A stretch of DNA of 64,000 bases from Thalassotalea sp. 42_200_T64. GTDB lineage: Bacteria > Pseudomonadota > Gammaproteobacteria > Enterobacterales > Alteromonadaceae. The notes beneath the pieces were generated by a model, which saw only the letters and a program-made list of their open reading frames with translations, did no database searches and was not told where the DNA came from. A program made the position numbers and the translations under genes. Shown here piece after piece: positions 1 to 7,949 of the stretch (position 1 is the first letter of the stretch; each line of letters starts with the position of its first letter). The stretch is from NCBI GenBank assembly GCA_002162925.1, contig MABC01000074.1, forward strand, positions 28,517 through 92,516. The letters are read 5' to 3'.

Positions 1-1
1 T

Positions 2-2053
2 CGGGGAGCGCCAGCATCATTACAGCAAGTTTGGCATAATTACCAGCAAGTTGAAGATTTAAGCCAAAGCCAAAACCGTCAAATTGCCGCCGACTTAAAC
101 CGCGATTACGATCCGGTGAACGATGTGGTAAGCCCTGATTTTGGTTTGGACTTTACCATCGGCGATCGTTTTGCAAGCACTGATGGCTTATGGAATTACG
201 GTTACCTGGTTGCCACTTCTTTCGATGATGAATATCGGGTATCAAAACAATTTGCCGGTCAGGATTTTACTAAAAGACCGGATGGCAGTTACTTCTTACG
301 TCGAGGTTTTGATGACATAGAGTCGACAGAGCATACGGTAAAATGGTCTGCTATGTTTAACTTTGGTATTGAATATGACCACAACCATCGCTTAGATTTT
401 AGTTCAATGTTACTCAATGACACCGTTGATGAAGTGAAAGTAAAACTGGGTAATACCAACAACGTGTTATTAAGTGATGGTCTTCGAATTCGTGACAACG
501 AAGTGTCATACGAAGAGCGTGAGCTTATTACCAACCAAATTCGCGGCACTCACAATTTTCCAGAATTAATGCTCTTGGGCGCGGATTGGTTTTATTCCGA
601 TTCTCGTTCAAATCGCTATGCACCAGGTAATGTATCGACCCGGTTTATTCTAGCTGACGAAAATATGGACGGTGAGTTTGATTTTGACGATGAAAGTAGC
701 TTACGTCGAGCAACTACGGCGTCTCGCTATACTTTTCAGGACCTTAACGACGATGTTGAAAACTGGGGCTTTAATCTTTCATTACCCTTAACCTTTGGCA
801 GAAGTGAGATTGAATTAAAGGCGGGCGGTAACTTTGTTGATAAAACCCGTGATGCCATGGCAAGACGTATCGATGTAAATACTCTGGCCTTTGATGATGC
901 GGATTTATCTGGCTCAATGGTGAATGACATCTTAACCGATGAGCTGATTTTGAACTGGCCATTACTTGGCAATGAGCAAATCATTCGCGACACTACGGTT
1001 GATGGTGATGATTATTTTTCGGCGCAAAAAATTGATGCCTATTACGGTGAAGTCGACTGGTTTTATGACAACACCTGGCGTATTGCTGCCGGAATTCGCT
1101 GGGAAGATTTTCGCCAGGTAGTTGCCCCGCTGAAAACGGATGGTCGTTTCGATTTGCCGAATGATCCCACCGTTGCCGACTTACAAAACTTAGCGCGTAC
1201 AGAGGATGACTTTTATCCTGCATTGGCACTCACCTATGTAATGAGTGAGCAAATGCAATGGCGTGCTTCTTATGGTGAAACCGTGGTACGCCCGGATATT
1301 CGTGAAATTGCTCCGGCAACCTACCTTGACCCGCTAACCGGGCAGCCTATTGGCGGTACTCCTGGCGTACGTTCAACGATGATCAAAAATTATGATTTAC
1401 GTTGGGAATGGTACATGAATACCGGTGAAAACCTGTCAATAGGGCTATTCTATAAGGACATGATCGACCCTATCGAATCGGTACAATCACCGGCGCAAGA
1501 TGGTCCGGCATTGATCCGAATTGCCAATGCAGAAACGGGTGAAGTGTATGGTGTTGAAGTTGAATTTTTAAAAGATTTCACCTTTATGGGAAATGCTTTG
1601 GGCGGTATTGGCAACGATTTGTTCTTATCGGGTAATCTAACCTTAAGTGATTCAGAAGTAGAGATAGATACGCAGAAAGTGGTTGAACAAACCGGTGTCT
1701 CGGCGGCAATTACCAACCCGACTCGTCGCTTGACCGGACATTCAGAGTACGTGATTAACCTGAACTTAGGTTGGGATGCACCCAATGGCAATCACAGCGC
1801 GACACTTGCCTATAATGTCTTTGGCGAACGGATAATTTTCCCTGGTATTGAAGGTGAAGATGACAAGTTTGAACAACCATTCCATTCGGTTGATTTGATT
1901 TACACTTATTATCCAACCTATTCATCGACGCTAAAGTTTAAGCTTAACAACTTGCTTGCTCAGAAAAAAGAAATTGAATTTGATCAGCAATTGTTCCGCT
2001 CCAAAACGCAAGGCATAGGTTTTGATATCTCGTTCAAATGGGAGTTTGAGTAA
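2..2053 (+). CDS. TonB-dependent receptor, 5'-truncated by the window edge
   Basis: Outer-membrane beta-barrel of a TonB-dependent receptor, which would take up a siderophore, vitamin or glycan using energy from an inner-membrane TonB complex. The frame is open from base 2, so the true start, signal peptide, TonB box and plug lie outside the window; a GTG at 116 is only an internal codon. The visible part is about 683 residues of alternating aromatic/polar strands typical of the barrel. It includes a stretch around 'YGETVVRPDIREIAP', common in this family, and ends in an aromatic-rich strand (FKWEFE). It lies upstream of a complete TonB2-type operon on the same strand, so functional coupling is plausible, but a 625-bp repeat-containing gap separates them. 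The substrate cannot be read from the sequence. Confidence 0.88.
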   Translation, partial: RGAPASLQQVWHNYQQVEDLSQSQNRQIAADLNRDYDPVNDVVSPDFGLDFTIGDRFASTDGLWNYGYLVATSFDDEYRVSKQFAGQDFTKRPDGSYFLRRGFDDIESTEHTVKWSAMFNFGIEYDHNHRLDFSSMLLNDTVDEVKVKLGNTNNVLLSDGLRIRDNEVSYEERELITNQIRGTHNFPELMLLGADWFYSDSRSNRYAPGNVSTRFILADENMDGEFDFDDESSLRRATTASRYTFQDLNDDVENWGFNLSLPLTFGRSEIELKAGGNFVDKTRDAMARRIDVNTLAFDDADLSGSMVNDILTDELILNWPLLGNEQIIRDTTVDGDDYFSAQKIDAYYGEVDWFYDNTWRIAAGIRWEDFRQVVAPLKTDGRFDLPNDPTVADLQNLARTEDDFYPALALTYVMSEQMQWRASYGETVVRPDIREIAPATYLDPLTGQPIGGTPGVRSTMIKNYDLRWEWYMNTGENLSIGLFYKDMIDPIESVQSPAQDGPALIRIANAETGEVYGVEVEFLKDFTFMGNALGGIGNDLFLSGNLTLSDSEVEIDTQKVVEQTGVSAAITNPTRRLTGHSEYVINLNLGWDAPNGNHSATLAYNVFGERIIFPGIEGEDDKFEQPFHSVDLIYTYYPTYSSTLKFKLNNLLAQKKEIEFDQQLFRSKTQGIGFDISFKWEFE

Positions 2054-2122
2054 GCCAAGTGGTATAAGCCAAAGTTAATGCATATTGTTAATTAAAACGT
2101 ATTAACTTAAACCTCGTCATCC

Positions 2123-2139
2123 CCGACTTGTTCGGGGAC
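2123..2139. repeat. Short GC-rich hairpin (REP-like) after the receptor gene
   Basis: CCCCGA and TCGGGG arms enclose a 5-nt loop, about 70 bp after the receptor stop. Sequences of this type (gtcatccccgacttgttcgggg) are common extragenic palindromes in proteobacteria. It could act as a transcription terminator or mRNA stabiliser, but no T-tract follows. Confidence 0.5.
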
Positions 2140-2175
2140 CTCATTCGGGCGAAGTGTGCTTAAGTTCGATACGCC

Positions 2176-2259
2176 GTTGGCGGGAGTTCAGTCTCGCGTA
2201 ATGGCGAAGCCACCTTAAGTTGCCTGCGGCAATGACGCGAGGTTGAAAACCCCGCCAAC
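2176..2259. repeat. Inverted-repeat element, copy 1
   Basis: Left arm GTTGGCGGGAGTTCAGTCTC followed by GCG pairs imperfectly with a right arm CGCGAGGTTGAAAACCCCGC followed by CAAC, across about 35 bp. The element is non-coding. A closely related copy lies 186 bp downstream, and an isolated left arm lies near 60.4 kb, so this is a dispersed repeat family rather than a one-off terminator. Confidence 0.65.
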
Positions 2260-2361
2260 CAAAGTATTCGAAGCTCGATATGCGTCAGGAAGTGCTGTTT
2301 AGAAGCACGTTGTGAATTGAGGAGGTCCCACATCTCGCTAATGCTCGTGATGGGATGATGG

Positions 2362-2458
2362 TTGGTTGGCGGGACTTCAGTCTCGCGTTCGGCGTTTTGG
2401 TGATCCCCACTTTGCGTTGATTGCGGCCAAAATGCGAGGTTGAAACCCCGCCAACCAA
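2362..2458. repeat. Inverted-repeat element, copy 2
   Basis: The outer arms TTGGTTGGCGGG (2362-2373) and CCCGCCAACCAA (2447-2458) are perfect inverted repeats. The inner arms CTCGCG and CGCGAG-like sequence extend the pairing. Together with copy 1 it fills most of the 625-bp gap (2054-2678) between the receptor gene and the TonB2 operon. I see no gene in that gap. Confidence 0.7.
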
Positions 2459-2678
2459 TGTTTCCAAAGTTCGATACGCGTGCTATGCCTGCAAGCCTTT
2501 CCCCCCACTTTCACTAAAGTGCAACAATGCCTTAACAAAACTGTCACATTCGAGAGGTACACTTTGTCTCATATCGATAAGCCTTGCTCACAAGGTTATT
2601 TCTTCAGGGCTTATCTCATAACTACAACATTCACACATTTAGATGATTAAAGTGAATTAACTAAGCCAAAGGATATTT

Positions 2679-3443
2679 ATGAAATTTTCCAAGTCAGTGC
2701 TGGCCAGTGTCATTATCAGCACCTCGTGGATGATCCCTGCAAGCTTTGCTGCAGAGGGTTTGACCGAAGTCGTTAAAGCAGGCACTCAAATCAACCAGTC
2801 GGCCACTCATTCACAGCAGCGGATTGATCAATACAGCGATGATATTCAAACTAAGCTGCAACAATATAAAGCAGTCAACAAAGAAGTCGCGGGCCTTGAT
2901 ATCTACAACGGCCAAATGCAACGGCAAATTAATAATCAACTCGCTGAGTTAGCGCAATTAAAATTATCACAGCAACAGGTTGCGGTGATTGAACGTCAGA
3001 TCTCGCCGTTAATGGCTCGCATGATCACTACCCTTGAACAGTTTGTCGCTCTGGATGTGCCATTTTTACCAGAAGAGCGCAGCAAGCGCCTTACCGATTT
3101 AACCGAGATGCTCGATCGTGCCGACGTTGCGGTTTCAGAGAAATTTCGTCGTGTGTTAGAAGCCTATCAAGTGGAAACCGATTATGGCCGTACCATTGAA
3201 GCTTATACCGGACTGTTAACGGTTGATGGCAGTGAACGTGATGTCGATTTTCTCCGCATTGGTCGGGTAAGCCTGATCTATCAAACCCGCGATGGCGCGA
3301 AAATGGGCTTGTGGGACCAGCAATCAGGTAATTGGGTCACGCTGCCTTTGAGTATGCGCAGTGACATTAACAAGGGGCTTCGTATTGCCCGCAAACAATT
3401 GGCACCAGATCTGATTGTTATACCGGTAAATTCCGCTAAGTAG
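2679..3443 (+). CDS. DUF3450 periplasmic protein, first gene of the TonB2-type operon
   Basis: Protein of 254 residues. An N-terminal signal peptide (hydrophobic stretch to about residue 24, ending SFAAEG) is followed by a long Gln-rich helical region (about 30-110), likely coiled coil, and a C-terminal alpha/beta part. This matches the DUF3450 family, which occurs at the head of TonB2/TtpC clusters in Vibrio, Shewanella and relatives. A sequence resembling AAGGA precedes the ATG. The ttpC-like gene starts 14 bp after its stop, so the six genes to 7871 are probably one transcript. Its molecular role is not established; a periplasmic accessory to the TonB2 motor is inferred from gene order. 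Confidence 0.85.
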   Translation: MKFSKSVLASVIISTSWMIPASFAAEGLTEVVKAGTQINQSATHSQQRIDQYSDDIQTKLQQYKAVNKEVAGLDIYNGQMQRQINNQLAELAQLKLSQQQVAVIERQISPLMARMITTLEQFVALDVPFLPEERSKRLTDLTEMLDRADVAVSEKFRRVLEAYQVETDYGRTIEAYTGLLTVDGSERDVDFLRIGRVSLIYQTRDGAKMGLWDQQSGNWVTLPLSMRSDINKGLRIARKQLAPDLIVIPVNSAK

Positions 3444-3457
3444 TAAGGACGTAAAAA

Positions 3458-4888
3458 ATGAACATGTTAAATATGAAACCAGCAACGCAGCGGTGCATCG
3501 CAATGCTAGTGAAAAGCATCGGCCAGCCATTGAAACGGTTAGGCTTACTCTCTATCCTCGGATTTGTCACCTTTACCATGCACCAGGCCTCCGCTAAAGA
3601 TGCGGCCAGCCTGGATGAACTGCTTAACCAGTTAGAGCAAGGTAAAATCACTCAGAATGCACAAAACCAACAACGCGAAGCCGAGTTTGTGGCGAAAAAA
3701 TCTGAGCAAAACACGCTATTGGCGCACGCTGAAAATGAGCGTAAAACCGCGATAGCGTTAAGTACATCTTTAGAGCAAGGCTACCAGGATAATGAAGCAA
3801 GACTTGCTAATCAAACCGAGGTGTTAAATACCCGTCTGGGCGAGTTAAAAGAGTTATTTGGTGTTCTGCAGCAAGTGGCGGGGGATACCAAGAGCAAATT
3901 TCAAACCTCAGTTATTTCCGCACAAATTCCTGGCCGTGAAGACTTTTTGGATGAATTTGCCCAATCGATGGGCTCATCATCAAAACTTGCGTCTATCGAA
4001 GAAATTGAGCGCGTCTGGTTTGAGTTGCAACGAGAAATGACCGAAAGCGGCAAAGTGGTGAAGTTTAATCGGGAAGTGGTGCTTACCAATGGTGAAAAAG
4101 TGTCGGCAGACATTATCCGTGTCGGTAACTTTAACCTGATTTCCCAGGGTAAATACTTAGAATACATTTTTGAAACTGGTAGTGTCGCTGAACTTATCAG
4201 GCAGCCAACGTCCCGTCATTTAGCAAGCGCTGCCACGTTAAGTGCGGCAAATGGCGAGCAAGTATCGTTTTCATTAGACCCTACTGGTGGCTCAATCTTA
4301 TCCCTGCTGGTACAAGCGCCAAACACCCGAGAGCGTATTGACCAAGGCGGCACCGTAGGTTACATCATTTTAGCCATAGGGGCCGTTGGTTTACTCATTG
4401 CCTTAGAGCGCTTTGTTACCTTGTTCTTGATCGGCAACAAAGTGAAGCGTCAACAGAAAACCAACGAAGCGAACAGTGATAATCCTTTAGGTAAGGTGAT
4501 GTTAGTACAACAAAACAACCCCGATGCCGACGTTGACACCTTAGAGCTTAAATTAGCGGAAGCCATTTTGGCCGAGCTACCGAAGTTAACCAGTAAATTA
4601 ACCTTGATTAAAATCATCTCGGTGGTGGCACCGCTGATCGGTTTATTAGGGACGGTGACCGGTATGATAAACACCTTCCAGGCGATCACCTTATTTGGTA
4701 CCGGTGACCCTAAATTAATGGCCGGTGGTATCTCGCAAGCATTGGTGACCACAGTTCTTGGTCTGGTGGTGGCAATACCTATGGTGTTTTTATTCACCTG
4801 GTTAAATACCCGCAGTCGCAACATTATTAGCGTCTTACAACAACAAAGTGCCGGCATTATGGCTGAGCGCTCGGAAAAAGAGGCATAA
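3458..4888 (+). CDS. ttpC: TtpC-like large MotA/TolQ/ExbB proton-channel protein
   Basis: Protein of 476 residues. It has a signal-like N-terminus (to about residue 47), a long charged periplasmic helical region, and a C-terminal MotA/TolQ/ExbB domain with membrane segments near 300-325 and in the last 90 residues (motif LLGTVTGMI). This is much longer than ordinary ExbB (about 170-240 aa) and matches TtpC, the extra component needed by Vibrio TonB2 systems. A smaller ExbB follows 2 bp downstream, so the complex would contain two ExbB-family proteins. An AGGA element precedes the ATG. The function is known from the family; its role here is inferred. Confidence 0.85.
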   Translation: MNMLNMKPATQRCIAMLVKSIGQPLKRLGLLSILGFVTFTMHQASAKDAASLDELLNQLEQGKITQNAQNQQREAEFVAKKSEQNTLLAHAENERKTAIALSTSLEQGYQDNEARLANQTEVLNTRLGELKELFGVLQQVAGDTKSKFQTSVISAQIPGREDFLDEFAQSMGSSSKLASIEEIERVWFELQREMTESGKVVKFNREVVLTNGEKVSADIIRVGNFNLISQGKYLEYIFETGSVAELIRQPTSRHLASAATLSAANGEQVSFSLDPTGGSILSLLVQAPNTRERIDQGGTVGYIILAIGAVGLLIALERFVTLFLIGNKVKRQQKTNEANSDNPLGKVMLVQQNNPDADVDTLELKLAEAILAELPKLTSKLTLIKIISVVAPLIGLLGTVTGMINTFQAITLFGTGDPKLMAGGISQALVTTVLGLVVAIPMVFLFTWLNTRSRNIISVLQQQSAGIMAERSEKEA

Positions 4889-4890
4889 GC

Positions 4891-5445
4891 ATGCTGATTT
4901 TCATCGAGATGATCAACGATATCCGCGAGTTCATGGAAACTGGCGGCCAGGTTCTTAATGTTATCGCCGTTGTCGTTTGTTTTATGTGGTTGCTGATTTT
5001 TGAACGCTTTATGTTTTTCTTTGTAACCTTTAAAACCCTTAAAAAAAATATGCTGAGCCGGTGGCAGGCCCGTCTACGAGAAACAGATTTTAAGCAGAGT
5101 GCGAAAGTGCGACGCTGGAATAGCGAAGCCATACGGCAAGCGATGATTTCTCGTGGCAGTGTAGGATTGCAGCAAAATCTGGCTCTCATTCAGGCCTTGG
5201 TGGTGTTATGCCCGTTGCTAGGTTTGTTAGGCACGGTAACGGGGATGATAGAAGTTTTTGACGTGATGGCCATTTCAGGTAGCGGCAATGCTCGTTCAAT
5301 GGCATCCGGTGTATCAAAAGCTACCATTCCTACCATGGCCGGTATGGTGGCATCGCTGTCAGGGGTATTTGCAGCAACGTTTTTGCAACGCCGTGCCAAA
5401 CGTGAAACACAAGTGTTAGAAGATGCCATGACGATGAGCGAATAA
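4891..5445 (+). CDS. exbB: ExbB-type biopolymer transport protein (TonB2 system)
   Basis: Protein of 184 residues. Membrane segments lie near 18-45 and in the C-terminal half, with the hallmark LLGLLGTVTGMIEVFDVMA and the PTMAGMVASLSG region of the MotA/TolQ/ExbB family. It should form the inner-membrane proton channel with the ExbD-like protein encoded next. It follows the TtpC-like gene almost without a gap. The length is normal for the short ExbB2 type. Confidence 0.92.
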   Translation: MLIFIEMINDIREFMETGGQVLNVIAVVVCFMWLLIFERFMFFFVTFKTLKKNMLSRWQARLRETDFKQSAKVRRWNSEAIRQAMISRGSVGLQQNLALIQALVVLCPLLGLLGTVTGMIEVFDVMAISGSGNARSMASGVSKATIPTMAGMVASLSGVFAATFLQRRAKRETQVLEDAMTMSE

Positions 5446-5478
5446 AGCTCAGACAGGTAAAGTATTCTAGGAAATATT

Positions 5479-5892
5479 ATGAGAAACCAATTAACGAAAG
5501 TGTTGCAAGAGCAAGACGAAGCCGAAGAAATAAACATGACACCGATGCTGGATGTTGTTTTTATTTTACTTATTTTCTTTATTGTCACTGCCTCATTTGT
5601 CAAAGAATCGGGCATTGAAGTGAACCGTCCTGAAGCCGCAACGGCGGTGAAAAAAGAACGCGCTAACATTTTGGTGGCAATAAGCGATAAGGGAGATATT
5701 TGGATCAACAAGCGTCGTATTGATATACGCGCTGTGCAAGCCAATATTGAACGTTTAAAAGCGGAGAATCCACAAGGTACCGTGGTGATTCAGGCCGATA
5801 AAAAATCGACCACCGAAGTATTGATCAAAGTGATGGATTCGGCCCGCGCGGCAGGGGTGTTTGATGTGTCTATCGCCGCTGAAGCAGGCTAA
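5479..5892 (+). CDS. exbD: ExbD-type biopolymer transport protein (TonB2 system)
   Basis: Protein of 137 residues with one N-terminal membrane helix (about 24-43). This is preceded by the classic INMTPMLDVVFILLIFF stretch, in which the Asp is the conserved proton-carrying residue of ExbD/TolR. The rest is a periplasmic domain (VVIQADKKSTTEVLIKVMD). It partners the ExbB encoded upstream and energises the TonB encoded 15 bp downstream. Family assignment is secure from the motif and length. Confidence 0.94.
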   Translation: MRNQLTKVLQEQDEAEEINMTPMLDVVFILLIFFIVTASFVKESGIEVNRPEAATAVKKERANILVAISDKGDIWINKRRIDIRAVQANIERLKAENPQGTVVIQADKKSTTEVLIKVMDSARAAGVFDVSIAAEAG

Positions 5893-5907
5893 AGGGTAGG
5901 ATAATTC

Positions 5908-6513
5908 ATGAGATATATCATTTCATTTGGTTTGGCCATAGGCGTTACCTTTTTGCTGTTGTGGGGCATGCAAACCTTGATCGCAGGAGGTAACGATGCC
6001 ATGAGTGAGCCACCTCGCGGCCGGGTGCTTGATTTTATTCGCTTAAAGCAAGACGAAGCAATAGTGAAAAAAGACAGAAAGCCAGCGAAACCACAGCAAC
6101 CGAGGACGCCGCCGCCGCAAAATATGCAACCGCAAATTGCTAAGGCAAACCCTAATGCAAGCGCCAGTAACAACAGTTTTGCCGCCGATATTCAAGCCGA
6201 TCTGTCGATAGGCAATGGTTTACGCCTTGGCAGTAGTGACGGTGAATATTTACCGATTGTTAAGGTTGCCCCTATTTACCCACGACGCGCACAATCACGC
6301 GGTATCCAGGGCTACGTTATCGTTGAATTTACGGTAACGGCAAATGGCTCGGTACGAGACCCTGTGGTGATAAAGGCAGTGCCTGAGAATATTTTTGATC
6401 GCGCGGCAATGGCAGCGACGTTGAAATTTAAGTACAAGCCCAGGGTTATTGATGGCGTGCCACAAGAAGTGGCAGGCGTACAAAACAAAATCACATTCCA
6501 GATTGATGGTTAG
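5908..6513 (+). CDS. tonB: TonB2-type energy-transducing protein
   Basis: Protein of 201 residues. One N-terminal membrane anchor (about 4-26) is followed by a Lys/Pro/Gln-rich linker (about 50-75) and a C-terminal TonB domain (about 110-201) with the motifs VAPIYPRRAQSRGIQGYV and VEFTVTANG. The domain contacts the TonB box of outer-membrane receptors; the receptor at the left edge is an obvious candidate partner. The linker is short compared with E. coli TonB, as is usual for TonB2. The TPR gene starts 8 bp after the stop, behind a GGAGG-like ribosome site. Confidence 0.92.
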   Translation: MRYIISFGLAIGVTFLLLWGMQTLIAGGNDAMSEPPRGRVLDFIRLKQDEAIVKKDRKPAKPQQPRTPPPQNMQPQIAKANPNASASNNSFAADIQADLSIGNGLRLGSSDGEYLPIVKVAPIYPRRAQSRGIQGYVIVEFTVTANGSVRDPVVIKAVPENIFDRAAMAATLKFKYKPRVIDGVPQEVAGVQNKITFQIDG

Positions 6514-6521
6514 GAGGTTTC

Positions 6522-7871
6522 ATGAGCAAAAAAACGACCCCAAGATACAACAATGTATTGACTAAAGTGCTGCTATTACCGAGCGTAGCGTTAACATTAT
6601 TGTTTGCCTCGAATAATATCTTTACTGGCAATACGGCACTGTTTAATCGCGCATTGAGTGCCGAGTCGGTGACTCAAAAAACCAAAAAAGTGCCGGCGAT
6701 GCGTGAGCGGGTGTATAGCCAATTAGCCCGGGCGCAACAAACTGCGGACGATGGTGATATTCAAGCTGGCCTTGCCATTTTAGACGAAGTGAAGAAACGC
6801 CTGACAAGTTTAAACAGTTACGAACGCGCGATGTTATTCAACTTTTACGGTTTCATTCATTACGGCAACGATAATGTACTGGCAGCAATCAATGACTTTG
6901 AGCTGGTGGTAAAAGAAAAAGCAGGGATCAGTGATGTGCTCTATTTATCTACCCAGTTTTCATTGGCGCAGTTATTTATGCAGCAACAAGACTATGAAAA
7001 GTCTGAGCAAGCCTTGATTGCCTGGCAATCGGCTAACAACAAGGCGTTAACCGCTGCGCAACATGTGTTGTTTGCCCAAGTGTATTTTCAGCAAAAAGAT
7101 TTTATTAAATCGTTAATGGCAACCGATAATGCCATTAGGGAGCAACACAAAAATGGCAAAGTCGCGAAAGAAAACTGGCTTATTTTAAAGCGTGCTGCAC
7201 ATTACGAATTGCAACAACCGGAACTGGTGACGGCAGTACTCGAAGATATGGTTCGCTTGTTTAATAAACCGCAGTATTGGTTACAATTATCTAGAATGTA
7301 TGGCGAAATTGGTGAAGAAAGTAAACAATTAGCGGTAATGGAAGCCGCTTTTCAGGCCGGTTTTATTGAACAGCAAAACGATTTCATGACCTTGGCGCAA
7401 TTGTATATTTATCATCAATTGCCATACAAGGGCGCGGTGTTAATGCAACAAGCAATGGATGCAGGCAGCTTAACGGTAAACGAACGTCGTCTTGAGCTAC
7501 TTGCCCAGGCCTATATGTTGGCCAAAGAGGAACACAAAGCGTTACCGGTGTTACAGCAGGCTTCAAAGATTAGCCAATCAGGTAAATTTGATGCGCAGTT
7601 GGCGCAACTCTATGTCAATTTAGAAATGTGGCAAAAAGCCATCGTTTCGGCAGAACAAGCATTAGCGCGCGGCAATATTGACAACCCGGGTGATATGCAT
7701 TTAGCGCAGGGGATGAGCTACTTTAATTTGAAAAGTTTTGAGCAATCACTGATCGCCTTTGAACATGCACAAAGCATTGAAAAGTCAGCGAACACGGCCA
7801 AACAATGGCGCAGTTATGTGGAGCGTGAACAAGGTTACCAGATGCAACTGGCGCAGTTAACGGATAAATAA
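6522..7871 (+). CDS. TPR-repeat protein, last gene of the TonB2 operon
   Basis: Protein of 449 residues. A hydrophobic N-terminal segment (about 16-35) could be a signal or anchor. It is followed by repeated helical pairs with TPR spacing, for example around 'FNFYGFIHYGNDNVLAAINDF' and 'AQGMSYFNLKSFEQSLIAF'. TPR proteins of this size regularly close TonB2/TtpC operons in Vibrio and Shewanella relatives. A scaffold or assembly role is inferred; no enzymatic motif is seen. Transcription probably ends at the strong hairpin at 7899-7935. Confidence 0.82.
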   Translation: MSKKTTPRYNNVLTKVLLLPSVALTLLFASNNIFTGNTALFNRALSAESVTQKTKKVPAMRERVYSQLARAQQTADDGDIQAGLAILDEVKKRLTSLNSYERAMLFNFYGFIHYGNDNVLAAINDFELVVKEKAGISDVLYLSTQFSLAQLFMQQQDYEKSEQALIAWQSANNKALTAAQHVLFAQVYFQQKDFIKSLMATDNAIREQHKNGKVAKENWLILKRAAHYELQQPELVTAVLEDMVRLFNKPQYWLQLSRMYGEIGEESKQLAVMEAAFQAGFIEQQNDFMTLAQLYIYHQLPYKGAVLMQQAMDAGSLTVNERRLELLAQAYMLAKEEHKALPVLQQASKISQSGKFDAQLAQLYVNLEMWQKAIVSAEQALARGNIDNPGDMHLAQGMSYFNLKSFEQSLIAFEHAQSIEKSANTAKQWRSYVEREQGYQMQLAQLTDK

Positions 7872-7898
7872 ATAATCTTATAGATTATGTATAGGCAG

Positions 7899-7935
7899 AA
7901 TAAAGCCGGTAAACACTTTGTTTACCGGTTTTATT
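7899..7935. terminator. Bidirectional terminator between the TPR gene and the M13 peptidase gene
   Basis: A 17-bp stem with one G-T position (AATAAAGCCGGTAAACA paired with TGTTTACCGGTTTTATT) encloses a 3-nt loop. A/T-rich flanks on both sides let it serve the two convergent genes. Confidence 0.8.
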
Positions 7936-7949
7936 CATGTTAAAGCTCT

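Noticed and set aside
2421..2621. 66-residue open frame upstream of the TonB2 operon
   Set aside because: It begins inside the inverted-repeat element and has no ribosome site or recognisable protein features.
2480..2678. Fur box in front of the TonB2 operon
   Set aside because: No sequence close to the GATAATGATAATCATTATC consensus is visible; iron control cannot be claimed.
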